Assembly (NCBI GenBank): GCA_905479065.1
Contig: CAJQLB010000015.1
Span: forward strand, 62,001 to 126,000
DNA: 64,000 nucleotides
Direction: 5' to 3'
Origin: an uncultured Flavobacteriaceae bacterium
Lineage (GTDB): Bacteria; Bacteroidota; Bacteroidia; Flavobacteriales; Flavobacteriaceae
Part shown: positions 27,112 through 35,979 of the stretch, piece by piece
How the letters are laid out: every line of letters begins with the position of its first letter
Numbering within the stretch: the first letter of the stretch is position 1
Notes under the pieces: model-generated
The model's database searches: none
Seen by the model: the letters and a program-made list of their open reading frames with translations, nothing else
Told to the model about the DNA's origin: nothing
Position numbers and translations under genes: made by a program

Positions 27112-28329
27112 TTAAAGTTCAAGTGATTTTTTAATATCGTTATTCATAAGTATTTCTATTGGGTTTTCTAAAGCCTCCTTGATCGCTACCAAAAAGCTCA
27201 CCGATTCTCTACCATCAATAATCCTGTGATCATACGATAAGGCAACAAACATGATCGGTCTAATTTCAACATTTCCTTTGATAGCCACAGGTCGTTCAAC
27301 AATGTTATGCATCCCTAGTATTCCACTTTGAGGAGGATTTATAATAGGTGTAGACAACATACTCCCAAACACACCTCCATTTGAAATTGTAAATGTTCCA
27401 CCAGTCATTTCATCAACGGTTATTTGACCTTCCCTAGCTCTAATTGCCAATCGTTTCACTTCAGACTCTACCCCTTTAAATGACAAATTTTCAGCATTTC
27501 TTATTACAGGAACCATCAATCCTTTAGGTCCAGAAACAGCAATACTTATATCACAAAAATCATAGCTAATCATCTCTTTACCATCAATCATTGAATTGAC
27601 CGCTGGATACATTTTTAAAGCTCTAACGACTGCCAAAGTAAAGAAACTCATAAACCCTAAACCAACACCATGCTTGTCTTTAAATTTATCCTTATACTCT
27701 TTTCTTAATTCAAAAATAAACGACATATCAACCTCATTAAAAGTAGTTAACATCGCTGTTGTATTTTTCGCTTCAACTAATCGCTCAGCAACTTTACGGC
27801 GTAACATAGACATTTTGCTCTTTGAACTCCCTCTGCCCTCTTGATTAATCGCTTTTCCCATAGAGGGTACCGCTTTGATTGCATCTTCTTTCGTAATTCT
27901 TCCGTCTCTACCTGAACCAACAATAGCCTTCTGGTCTATTCCTTTTTCAGTTAATATTTTATTTGCAGCTGGGCTTGGTGTTCCTGATGCATAGGATTGT
28001 TTTGGATCACTTAATTCTGAACTTAATTTCGGAGATTGCTTTAAAACCTCATTTGTCACATTTATATTTGTGTCATTCTCGACTGGCTTTTCAGCACTTG
28101 TATCAATTAAACACACTACTTGACCCACTTCAACAGCATCTCCTTCTTCTGCTTTGAGAGTAATTATTCCACTCTCTTCAGCTGGCAACTCTAAAGTCGC
28201 CTTGTCACTGTCTACTTCAGCGATGGCTTGATCTTTTTCTACATAGTCTCCGTCCTGAACTAACCAAACCGCTATTTCTACTTCTGTAATAGACTCACCT
28301 GGAGAAGGTACTTTCATTTCTAAAACCAT
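27112..28329 (-). CDS. odhB: 2-oxoglutarate dehydrogenase E2 (dihydrolipoyl succinyltransferase)
   Basis: 405 aa. The N-terminal lipoyl domain has the modified lysine in [13 protein letters not shown] (about residue 43), then a Ser/Asn-rich linker, a peripheral-subunit binding domain ([14 protein letters not shown], about 118-150) and the catalytic core ending with [12 protein letters not shown] near residue 375. It moves the succinyl group to CoA in the TCA cycle. It is downstream of odhA, with the small membrane-protein gene between them ending 6 bases before this start. Confidence 0.96.
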   Translation of the reverse strand: MVLEMKVPSPGESITEVEIAVWLVQDGDYVEKDQAIAEVDSDKATLELPAEESGIITLKAEEGDAVEVGQVVCLIDTSAEKPVENDTNINVTNEVLKQSPKLSSELSDPKQSYASGTPSPAANKILTEKGIDQKAIVGSGRDGRITKEDAIKAVPSMGKAINQEGRGSSKSKMSMLRRKVAERLVEAKNTTAMLTTFNEVDMSFIFELRKEYKDKFKDKHGVGLGFMSFFTLAVVRALKMYPAVNSMIDGKEMISYDFCDISIAVSGPKGLMVPVIRNAENLSFKGVESEVKRLAIRAREGQITVDEMTGGTFTISNGGVFGSMLSTPIINPPQSGILGMHNIVERPVAIKGNVEIRPIMFVALSYDHRIIDGRESVSFLVAIKEALENPIEILMNNDIKKSLEL

Positions 28330-28335
28330 AATATC

Positions 28336-28473
28336 TTATATAAAATTATTTGCATTAAATATGATCAACATACTCACTAACAAGATGACTAAAATAATTA
28401 CCCAATATCTTTTAAACATTGATTTAGTCCAATTATTCCCACCCCACATCGGTATCTGATTATTTTTTAGCAT
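28336..28473 (-). CDS. 45-residue single-pass membrane microprotein between odhA and odhB
   Basis: ATG at 28473, stop at 28336, 45 aa. Residues 1-23 are polar and basic, with four Trp or aromatic positions (MWGGNNWTKSMFKRYW). Residues 24-40 form one hydrophobic helix (WVIILVILLVSMLIIF), ending with a short FNANNFI tail. The charge pattern puts the N-terminus in the cytoplasm. It lies 70 bases after the odhA stop and 6 bases before odhB, so it should be on the same transcript. The codon pattern and clean helix support a real gene. I recognise no family. A role in tethering the dehydrogenase complex to the membrane is only a hypothesis. Confidence 0.6.
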   Translation of the reverse strand: MLKNNQIPMWGGNNWTKSMFKRYWVIILVILLVSMLIIFNANNFI

Positions 28474-28543
28474 TAACACTTATTTATTTTTTAATTCAAA
28501 ATCTTAATTTATTCAATTTAAAAGTAATCTATATTGTTCCCTT

Positions 28544-31303
28544 TCAATTGAATTGATTGTTTTTTGTTTTATCAAAAACATAATCAATGACTTGCTGATG
28601 ACGCCTTTTGCTTCTTGTAGCACTCCCGGCAGCTGGAGCACTATATGGTCTCCTAGCTGCTAATCGCCAATTTCTGGTATCTTCATAGTGCATCATAATA
28701 TGAGAATATGCTCCCATATTTTTTGGTTCCTCTTGCGCCCATACAATATCATGAGCATTTTTGAACTTAGTCATGATTGCTCTGATTTCATCAACTGGTA
28801 AAGGAAATAATTGTTCAATTCTAATTAAAGCAACATTTTCTCTTCCTAATTTTTTTCTTTCCTCTAATAGGTCATAATAAAACTTCCCAGTTACGAATAT
28901 CAAAGATGTGACTTGATTAATATTAACTTTTAAATCATCCATCACCATTTGAAAACCTCCATTTGCAAATTCGTCAACTGTCGAAACAACAAGTGGATGT
29001 CTTAGTAGACTTTTAGGCGTAAAAACAATTAGTGGTTTTCTGAAATTTGCTTTCATTTGTCGTCTAAAAAGATGATACAAATTTGCTGGAGTCGTGCAAT
29101 CTGCAACAACTAAGTTATCTCTTGAACAAAGTTGTAAATAACGTTCCATACGAGCGGATGAGTGCTCTGCCCCTTGGCCTTCATAACCATGAGGTAATAA
29201 CATCACAAGACCATTTTGAAGCTTCCACTTATCTTCAGCTGCCGAAATATATTGGTCTAGCATGATTTGAGCACCATTACTAAAGTCTCCAAATTGAGCC
29301 TCCCAAATTGTCAATGTATTTGGACTTGCCATGGCGTATCCATAATCAAATCCAACTACCCCATATTCTGATAATAATGAATTATAAATATGAAATTTCC
29401 CTTGATTTTCACTAATGCTATTGTGTAGAATTATTTCTTCCTCACTGTCTTCTACTTTTACCACTGCATGTCTGTGCGAAAAAGTTCCTCTTTCTACGTC
29501 TTGCCCGGAAATACGAATATCAAATCCCTCCTCCAACAAAGTCCCATAGGCAAGATGTTCCCCCATAGCCCAGTCTAATTTATTCTCCAAAAACATGGTT
29601 TTTCTTGATTGAATAAGGCGTTCAATTTTTCGAATGAATTTTTTATCTTTAGGTAATGTTGAAATTACATGGGTAATTTCCTCTAATTTTCGAATATCGT
29701 AAGTTGTATCAACAGGTGCCATCATTTCCGCAGCATTCACTCTATTAAACTCCTGCCACTCCTCTTGCATAAATGGAGTGATGACTGTTTTGGCCTCTTT
29801 TCTTGAATCTTTAAGTTCAGACTCTAGCATTGACTTATAATCAGATTCTAACTTTTTTACATGATTCCTGTCAATAATTCCCTCCTCTATTAATTTTGCA
29901 GCATACAGATCTCTCGGATTTTGATGCGACGCAATAGCTTTATATAGTTTTGGTTGTGTAAATCTTGGCTCATCTCCCTCATTATGGCCATACTTTCTAT
30001 AACCAAGTAAGTCAATAAAAACATCTCGCTTGAAGGTCATTCTAAAATCGAGTGCAAATAAAACTCCATGAACAACGGCCTCCGCATCATCTGCATTAAT
30101 ATGTAAAACTGGAGACAAAGTGACTTTCGCAACATCAGTACAGTACGTACTTGAGCGAGCGTCTAAATAATTTGTTGTAAAGCCTATTTGATTATTTACA
30201 ACAATATGAATCGTTCCGTTTGTTTTGTAACCATCTAATTTAGCCATTTGAACCACCTCATAAACAATCCCTTGGCCGGCAATTGCAGCGTCTCCGTGAA
30301 CCACAATTGGCAACACTTTGCTAAAATCATCTGAATAGTATTTATCTTGTTTTGATCTTGTAATTCCTTCTACAACCGAACCAACAGTCTCCAAATGAGA
30401 AGGATTAGGTGCAATATTTAGATTAATTCTATTTCCATTGTCGGTCATTCGCTTGCTCGTCCAACCCAAATGATACTTGACATCGCCATCAAAAACCTTT
30501 TCTTCATAATCTTTCCCATCAAATTCACTAAAAATATCTTTCGCAGATTTTCCAAAAATATTTGTAAGTGTACTCAACCGACCACGATGCGCCATACCCA
30601 TAACAAACTCTTTGACTCCGTACGAAGCAGCTCGTTCAATAACCGCATCTAAGGCAGGAATTAATGACTCCCCCCCTTCAAGGGAAAATCTTTTTTGACC
30701 AACATATTTAGTATGTAAGAAATTTTCAAAAGAAACCGCTTCATTTAATTTTGAAAGAATGTGTTTTTTTTGATCTATATTAAATGACGTGTGATTGTCA
30801 TTTATGTTTAATCGATCTTGTATCCATTGAATCTCTTCTGGCTTTCTAATATACATGTACTCAACACCGATAGCTTCGCAATAAATAGCCTCTAGATGAG
30901 TTCTAATTTCTTTTAAAGTCTTGGCGCCAATACCTAAAATTTCACCAGCATTAAAAACAGTATCCAAATCATTTTTGGATAGCCCAAAATTTTCAATACT
31001 GAGTGTTGGTGCATACTGTCGTCTGTCACGAACTGGATTTGTTTTAGTAAAAAGATGTCCCCTACTTCTGTAACCGTCAATCAGTTTTACAACTTGAAAC
31101 TCTTTTTGGACATGTTCTGGAATCTGGGTTGAAACTCCCTCTACTAATTCATTATTAAATCCATAGTTTTCACTACCAAAATCGTACCCTTGAAAAAAAG
31201 CTTTCCAACTTGGCTCTATTGAATCAGGATTATCTAAATATTGATCGTATAAATCAGCAAAGTATGCTGTATGTGCTGCGTTTAAAAAGGAATATTTGTC
31301 CAT
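28544..31303 (-). CDS. odhA: 2-oxoglutarate dehydrogenase E1 component
   Basis: 919 aa from the ATG at 31303 (MDKYSFLNAAHTAYFADLY, the expected N-terminus). An earlier start at 31333 falls near the probable transcription start and is rejected. The N-terminal SucB-binding region FLNAAHTAYFADLYDQY is followed by the ThDP domain (EFVMGMAHRGRLSTL, HGDAAIAGQGIVYE with the GDA Mg/ThDP site) and a transketolase-type C-terminal part. It decarboxylates 2-oxoglutarate and loads the succinyl group on OdhB. A long inverted repeat covers its promoter and start. Confidence 0.96.
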   Translation of the reverse strand: MDKYSFLNAAHTAYFADLYDQYLDNPDSIEPSWKAFFQGYDFGSENYGFNNELVEGVSTQIPEHVQKEFQVVKLIDGYRSRGHLFTKTNPVRDRRQYAPTLSIENFGLSKNDLDTVFNAGEILGIGAKTLKEIRTHLEAIYCEAIGVEYMYIRKPEEIQWIQDRLNINDNHTSFNIDQKKHILSKLNEAVSFENFLHTKYVGQKRFSLEGGESLIPALDAVIERAASYGVKEFVMGMAHRGRLSTLTNIFGKSAKDIFSEFDGKDYEEKVFDGDVKYHLGWTSKRMTDNGNRINLNIAPNPSHLETVGSVVEGITRSKQDKYYSDDFSKVLPIVVHGDAAIAGQGIVYEVVQMAKLDGYKTNGTIHIVVNNQIGFTTNYLDARSSTYCTDVAKVTLSPVLHINADDAEAVVHGVLFALDFRMTFKRDVFIDLLGYRKYGHNEGDEPRFTQPKLYKAIASHQNPRDLYAAKLIEEGIIDRNHVKKLESDYKSMLESELKDSRKEAKTVITPFMQEEWQEFNRVNAAEMMAPVDTTYDIRKLEEITHVISTLPKDKKFIRKIERLIQSRKTMFLENKLDWAMGEHLAYGTLLEEGFDIRISGQDVERGTFSHRHAVVKVEDSEEEIILHNSISENQGKFHIYNSLLSEYGVVGFDYGYAMASPNTLTIWEAQFGDFSNGAQIMLDQYISAAEDKWKLQNGLVMLLPHGYEGQGAEHSSARMERYLQLCSRDNLVVADCTTPANLYHLFRRQMKANFRKPLIVFTPKSLLRHPLVVSTVDEFANGGFQMVMDDLKVNINQVTSLIFVTGKFYYDLLEERKKLGRENVALIRIEQLFPLPVDEIRAIMTKFKNAHDIVWAQEEPKNMGAYSHIMMHYEDTRNWRLAARRPYSAPAAGSATRSKRRHQQVIDYVFDKTKNNQFN

Positions 31304-31352
31304 TGTATTTTTGAGGGAATTTCCCGTCAACAAAATTTTCTCAAAAATACAA
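31303..31352. repeat. 13-bp inverted repeat over the odhA promoter and start codon
   Basis: TTGTATTTTTGAG (31303-31315) and CTCAAAAATACAA (31340-31352) are perfect reverse complements 24 bases apart, and GGGAATTTCCC (31315-31325) in between is itself a palindrome. The right arm contains the odhA -7 box on the minus strand, TATTTTTG (31342-31349), and the left arm begins at the odhA ATG. As the right arm lies upstream of the expected transcript start, this is more likely a DNA operator than an RNA hairpin. Confidence 0.55.
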
Positions 31353-31364
31353 CTTTTACCAAAA

Positions 31365-31556
31365 TTAGGAATTGTTTTGGTATTTATTTCTATACCAAAC
31401 TTTTTGCCATTCGCCTCGTAAAATGAAATATGTAACCTGCTCTAAAGGTCTCAAAGAATTAGAACCACGTAATTCACTTATTTTGTTTTCAGAAATATCG
31501 GTGACGTAAAGTAACTTTAGATAATACGTGTTTTCGTTACGTATTAAATTTGACAT
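31365..31556 (-). CDS. Small hypothetical protein, possibly a gene remnant
   Basis: 63 aa from an ATG, with no signal peptide or membrane helix. It contains TYYLKLLYVTDISENKIS and a Trp/Tyr-rich end (GEWQKVWYRNKYQ). I recognise no family. It lies between odhA and ispA directly after another protein-like fragment without a start codon (31572-31697), so the two may be pieces of one decayed gene. Its stop is about 13 bases upstream of the odhA inverted repeat. Confidence 0.35.
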   Translation of the reverse strand: MSNLIRNENTYYLKLLYVTDISENKISELRGSNSLRPLEQVTYFILRGEWQKVWYRNKYQNNS

Positions 31557-31571
31557 GACTTTTTACAGAAA

Positions 31572-31697
31572 TTATACAAGATCGATAGGATAAATTTCAT
31601 AATCAAAATCAAGGTCAATACCTGACATGATGAAATCCTTTTTTAATTGTCTTTTCAGTGCTTTGTAAAGTCGGTTATGGTAAAGTTGATAATTAAC
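31572..31697 (-). pseudogene. Protein-like fragment after ispA without a start codon
   Basis: 41 codons on the minus strand read YQLYHNRLYKALKRQLKKDF, then an internal Met and an acidic end (DLDFDYEIYPIDLV). The stretch is opened by a TGA and has no usual start codon near the beginning. The internal ATG would give only 18 aa. Composition is protein-like. It begins about 25 bases after the ispA stop. Confidence 0.3.
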
Positions 31698-31722
31698 TCA
31701 ACAATATTAAGAGAAGTTTGCA

Positions 31723-32697
31723 TTACACTTCTCTATCCATAAGTGAGGTCCCAAACTGCCTGAGAAATATCTTTTTTTCTGATGTTATATTTAAATCATT
31801 TAAGACATGAAAAGCTTTTTGAGTATATTTTTTAATGATCTTTTTTGTGTCCAAAGCAGCACCTGTTTCTTGAAAAATTTGTTTGACTTTATTTACTTCA
31901 TTGTCTCCTTTTATTCTGTCTTCCTGATAAAGATTAAGCAATGTTGATTTCACTTCGCTGTTTGATAGTTCCATCGCTTTTAGGTACAAATATGTTTTTT
32001 TGTTTTCAACAATATCTCCTCCAATCTGCTTCCCAAATGTTTTGGAATCACCAAACGAATCTAAATAATCGTCCTGTAACTGAAAGGCTATTCCTAAATA
32101 TTTTCCAAATTCATAAATGGCGTCTTGATCTTTTATAGGTGCTTTTGCAACAATGGCACCCATTTTCATAGAAGCCCCAACAAGAACAGCAGTCTTATAC
32201 TCAATCATTTTCAAATACTCTGGGATTGCTACATTAGTTCTTGATTCAAACTCAATATCATATTGTTGTCCTTCACAAACCTCAATTGCAGTTTTGCTAA
32301 ACAATGAGATTAACGATTTAAACATTACGCCCTGATAGTTTTCAAAGAATTTATATGCTAAAATTAGCATAGCATCTCCAGAAAGGATTCCGGTATTTAA
32401 GTTCCATTTTTCATGAACAGTTTGTTTTCCTCGACGTAAAGGAGCAGCATCCATAATATCATCATGAATCAATGAAAAATTATGAAAAACCTCTACTGCC
32501 ATAGCGGCATCTAAAGCTCTCTCATAGTTACCACTGTACATATCTGTAACCATTAAGGTTAAAACAGGTCGTAATCGTTTACCCCCAAGACCTAGCATAT
32601 ACATAATAGGATTATATAACCCCTTAGGTTGATCTGGAGTTGTCAATGTCTCTACGTAATCATTAAAACTATTTTGATATTTCTCTATATAGTACAT
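31723..32697 (-). CDS. Polyprenyl diphosphate synthase
   Basis: 324 aa, cytoplasmic all-helical prenyltransferase. The first aspartate-rich motif is SLIHDDIMDAAPLRRGKQTVH (about residue 77) and the second is QLQDDYLDSFGDSKTFGKQ (about 205). The upstream GGKRLRPVLTLMV block is also conserved. It condenses IPP with allylic diphosphates. Product length (geranyl, farnesyl or longer) cannot be read off with certainty, and this group is often called IspA-like or IdsA-like. dxs, the first step of the same isoprenoid route, is also in this window at 52.5 kb. Confidence 0.92.
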   Translation of the reverse strand: MYYIEKYQNSFNDYVETLTTPDQPKGLYNPIMYMLGLGGKRLRPVLTLMVTDMYSGNYERALDAAMAVEVFHNFSLIHDDIMDAAPLRRGKQTVHEKWNLNTGILSGDAMLILAYKFFENYQGVMFKSLISLFSKTAIEVCEGQQYDIEFESRTNVAIPEYLKMIEYKTAVLVGASMKMGAIVAKAPIKDQDAIYEFGKYLGIAFQLQDDYLDSFGDSKTFGKQIGGDIVENKKTYLYLKAMELSNSEVKSTLLNLYQEDRIKGDNEVNKVKQIFQETGAALDTKKIIKKYTQKAFHVLNDLNITSEKKIFLRQFGTSLMDREV

Positions 32698-32783
32698 GAT
32701 GTAAAATTAAAATAATTAGTAGAAATAATTAGTACATTTTAATAATCATGTGTTAAAAAATTACTAAACTCTAGAAACTTTTA

Positions 32784-32813
32784 TTGTTTTTAAAGTTTTC
32801 ATTGCTATTTTTG
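32784..32813 (+). promoter_or_regulatory. Promoter of the TetR-RND operon
   Basis: TTG (32784-32786), exactly 19 bases, TATTTTTG (32806-32813). The box ends only 8 bases before the regulator ATG, so the transcript is nearly leaderless. Autorepression by the TetR protein is likely but no clear operator palindrome was found. Confidence 0.65.
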
Positions 32814-32821
32814 CGCATTGT

Positions 32822-33427
32822 ATGAAAGATAAAATTATTCTTAAATCAGTCGATTTATTTTTAAGTTATGGCTTTAAAAGCGTCACAATGGATGACATTG
32901 CTAACGCTTTAGGTATGTCTAAAAAAACAATCTATCAGCATTTTAATAATAAAACAAAGCTTGTTGAAAGCACCACTTTATATATACAAAAAGTTATTTC
33001 AGAGGGAATCAGTAAGATTTGTTCATTGAATAAAAATCCTATTGAAGAAATTTATGCTATCAAACATTTTGTTTCTGACCACTTAAAAAATGAAAAGTCT
33101 TCACCTCAATTTCAATTAAAAAAATATTATCCAAATATCTATAAATCAATTAAAGGACATCAATTTGAGCTCATGTATCGATGTATCCAAACTAATATTA
33201 ATCGTGGAGTACAACTAGGAATTTATCGTAAGAATATGAATATTGATTTCATCACAAGACTTTACTTTAACTGTGTGATGGCAATAAAAGATGACGATCT
33301 TTTTCCTCTCAAGACCTTTTCAAAAACCATGCTTGTAGAAAATTATTTAGAATATCATTTGCGCGGAATTTGTACAAACAAGGGGATTCAAATGTTTAAT
33401 GTAATAAGTAAAAAACACAACTCCTAA
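32822..33427 (+). CDS. TetR/AcrR-family transcriptional regulator
   Basis: 201 aa. The N-terminal HTH is typical (residues 8-55: LFLSYGFKSVTMDDIANALG and SKKTIYQHFNNKTKLV), followed by an all-helical ligand domain without recognised family. It is the first gene of the efflux operon and ends 3 bases before the TolC-like gene, so it probably represses its own operon and responds to a substrate of the pump. Confidence 0.92.
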   Translation: MKDKIILKSVDLFLSYGFKSVTMDDIANALGMSKKTIYQHFNNKTKLVESTTLYIQKVISEGISKICSLNKNPIEEIYAIKHFVSDHLKNEKSSPQFQLKKYYPNIYKSIKGHQFELMYRCIQTNINRGVQLGIYRKNMNIDFITRLYFNCVMAIKDDDLFPLKTFSKTMLVENYLEYHLRGICTNKGIQMFNVISKKHNS

Positions 33428-33430
33428 ATC

Positions 33431-34777
33431 GTGAAAAAAACAATCCTACTCTTTTTATTGACTAGTACTCCCTTTATAGGAATATCTCAAGATATTCCGG
33501 AAATTTTAAGTCTACAAGACGCCATAAACTATGCCTTAAAGAATAATCGTAATGCAAAAAATGCTCAGCGCAGTGTGGAAGCGGCTAATGAGCTTAAATG
33601 GGAAACAATTTCCTCTGGGTTGCCACAAATTGGAGTATCGTTGGATTACAATTATTGGCTCAAACAACAAATCTCATTAATCCCCTCTGAATTTTTTGGA
33701 GGTAATCCAGGTGAGTTTTCTGAGATTATTTTTGGCACAAAACAAACAATGAGTGTGACTGCGAATTTGAGTCAAAAAATATTTGATGGCTCCTATTTAG
33801 TTGGTTTACAATCTGCAAAAGTGTTTTTAGAGATATCTAAAAATGCCCAAAAAAAGACCGTTTTAGACATTAGAAAATCTGTGATTAATGCTTATGGTAA
33901 CGTTTTACTTGCCGAAGAAAGTGAGAAAATATTAGAGAAAAATTTACAAGTTTTAGAGATTAACTTCAATGAAACAAGTAAGATTTATGAAAATGGTTTA
34001 ATTGAAGAAGAGAGTGTTGAACAACTACAAATTACCCTTTCAAGAGTTAAGAACAATTTATTAAACGCTAGACGTCTGAAAGATTTAGCCTATAAAATGT
34101 TAAACCTTACACTTGGTATTGATGTTGATTCGGCTGTAAATCTAAGCGATAATTTAAAATTTTTGACTGACGAAAATATTGTTATTAGCTTATTAAATGC
34201 TGATGAAGATATTGAACAAACGATTGATTATAAGATCGCAAAAAATGATACCGACTCAAAAGAACTGTTAGTCAAATTAGAAAAAAGTAAGTCATTACCA
34301 ACATTGAATGCTTTTATAAATGGTGGTTATCTGGGGAACAATAACTCATTTGATTTTTTAAATACTTCTCAAAAATGGTTTGGGCTATCACTCATAGGAG
34401 TAACTATGAGCATTCCTATTTTTAGTTCTGGAATGCGTATTGCTGCAACAAAACGCGCAAAAATTAATTTAGAACAATCACGTGATAATTTAATTGAAAC
34501 TGAACAGATAATTAAACTTGAGATTTTAAAAGCAAAAAGTGCTTATAAATTTGCTATTGAAGAATACAATAACAACCAAAAAAATCTTCGCTTAGCAGAA
34601 CGAATTGAAAAAAAGAATCAAATCAAATTTTTTGAAGGAATTAGTTCAAGTTTTGATTTACGACAAGCTCAAGCTCAATTGTATAAATCTCAACAAGAAT
34701 TATTACAATCCATGCTAGAGGTCATCAATAAAAAAGCAGATTTAGAGACCGCTTTAAATCAAATCCCAAAAAACTAA
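33431..34777 (+). CDS. TolC-family outer-membrane efflux protein
   Basis: 448 aa with a GTG start, chosen because it gives the signal peptide MKKTILLFLLTSTPFIGISQ-like head (Met from GTG). Two homologous halves of long coiled coils are seen: AINYALKNNRNAKNAQRSVE near residue 30, and the mirrored LRQAQAQLYKSQQELLQSML near 415. It forms the outer-membrane duct of the tripartite pump. It lies 3 bases after the regulator and 18 bases before the adaptor gene. Confidence 0.92.
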   Translation: MKKTILLFLLTSTPFIGISQDIPEILSLQDAINYALKNNRNAKNAQRSVEAANELKWETISSGLPQIGVSLDYNYWLKQQISLIPSEFFGGNPGEFSEIIFGTKQTMSVTANLSQKIFDGSYLVGLQSAKVFLEISKNAQKKTVLDIRKSVINAYGNVLLAEESEKILEKNLQVLEINFNETSKIYENGLIEEESVEQLQITLSRVKNNLLNARRLKDLAYKMLNLTLGIDVDSAVNLSDNLKFLTDENIVISLLNADEDIEQTIDYKIAKNDTDSKELLVKLEKSKSLPTLNAFINGGYLGNNNSFDFLNTSQKWFGLSLIGVTMSIPIFSSGMRIAATKRAKINLEQSRDNLIETEQIIKLEILKAKSAYKFAIEEYNNNQKNLRLAERIEKKNQIKFFEGISSSFDLRQAQAQLYKSQQELLQSMLEVINKKADLETALNQIPKN

Positions 34778-34795
34778 TTTTACAGAAAGTACAAA

Positions 34796-35968
34796 ATGAA
34801 ATATTTACTTCCCATTATAATTCCAACATTACTTCTTACCTCATGTGGTGGTGAAAAAAAACAACAATCAATAAATGACATCATTGATTCGGGCAATATC
34901 TCAATACTTCGTAAAAAGAAAAAAGATATTGAAATAACCCAATTAAATTTATCCAATCAGTTGGATTTAGTGAATGATGCCATTTCCGCTATCGACACCA
35001 CTAAAAAATTATCTCAAATAACGACGATCAAAGTCACCAAAGAAGTTTTTAATCATTACCTCGAACTACAAGGAAACGTATCAACAAAACAAAACATTAT
35101 TATCTCTCCAGAGTTTAATGGTGTCCTAAATGCTGTCTATGTTGAAGAGGGGCAAATTGTTAAAAAAAATCAATTACTGGCTAAAATTGATGACGGAGGT
35201 TTAGGTCAACAACTAGCACAATTAAAAATCCAAACAAATCTAGCAAAAACCACCTTTGAGCGTCAAGAGCGCTTATGGAAACAAAAAATAGGTAGTGAAA
35301 TACAATATCTTCAAGCTAAGTCAAATTACGAGGCCCAGCGCGAGCAAATCAATCAATTGAATAGTCAATTGGCAAAAACTGAAGTTAGAGCACCTTTTGA
35401 CGGAACCATTGATGATGTCATTACAGACCAAGGAAATGTTGTTGCTGCGGGAATGACACCACTCATACGTATCGTGAATTTAAATGAGATGTACATTGAA
35501 ACGAATGTTCCTGAAGCTTACCTTTCAAGTGTTGTTCCGGGAAAAACTGTTTATGTTGATTTTCCAATTTTGAATAAAACAATTACAGCATCTGTAAGAC
35601 AAGCAGGAAATTTCATCAATGCAGCCAATCGAACATTTAAAATCGAAATTAATATTCCAAATATGGATCAATTAATAAAACCAAACCTAACCGCAAAATT
35701 ACGAATTAATGATTATTCTAATGAAAGCGCCTTTCTAATTCCTCAAAGTATCATTTCAGAGAATGCAGATGGAAAGCAATATGTGTACATTGTTCAAAAC
35801 ACTAATAGCTCAAATTTTGGAGTTACAAAAAGAGTCATTATCACTACAGGTAAAAATTATCAAGATCAAGTTGAAGTTTTAAATGGTTTAAAATCAAATA
35901 TGCTGTTGATCGAAGAAGGTGCTCGTAGTGTTAAAGAAGGACAAGAGGTAGAAATTATTAACCAATAA
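34796..35968 (+). CDS. RND efflux periplasmic adaptor (membrane fusion protein) lipoprotein
   Basis: 390 aa. The lipoprotein signal is MKYLLPIIIPTLLLTSCGGE (lipobox LTSC). A coiled coil (about residues 40-75) precedes the lipoyl/barrel-sandwich half-motif GVLNAVYVEEGQIVKKNQLLAKID, a helical hairpin (TFERQERLWKQKIGSEIQYL) and the second half VRAPFDGTIDDV. It bridges inner-membrane pump and outer-membrane duct in the periplasm. The extra N-terminal coiled coil is not present in short AcrA proteins. Confidence 0.92.
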   Translation: MKYLLPIIIPTLLLTSCGGEKKQQSINDIIDSGNISILRKKKKDIEITQLNLSNQLDLVNDAISAIDTTKKLSQITTIKVTKEVFNHYLELQGNVSTKQNIIISPEFNGVLNAVYVEEGQIVKKNQLLAKIDDGGLGQQLAQLKIQTNLAKTTFERQERLWKQKIGSEIQYLQAKSNYEAQREQINQLNSQLAKTEVRAPFDGTIDDVITDQGNVVAAGMTPLIRIVNLNEMYIETNVPEAYLSSVVPGKTVYVDFPILNKTITASVRQAGNFINAANRTFKIEINIPNMDQLIKPNLTAKLRINDYSNESAFLIPQSIISENADGKQYVYIVQNTNSSNFGVTKRVIITTGKNYQDQVEVLNGLKSNMLLIEEGARSVKEGQEVEIINQ

Positions 35969-35979
35969 TCTGCAAAGTA

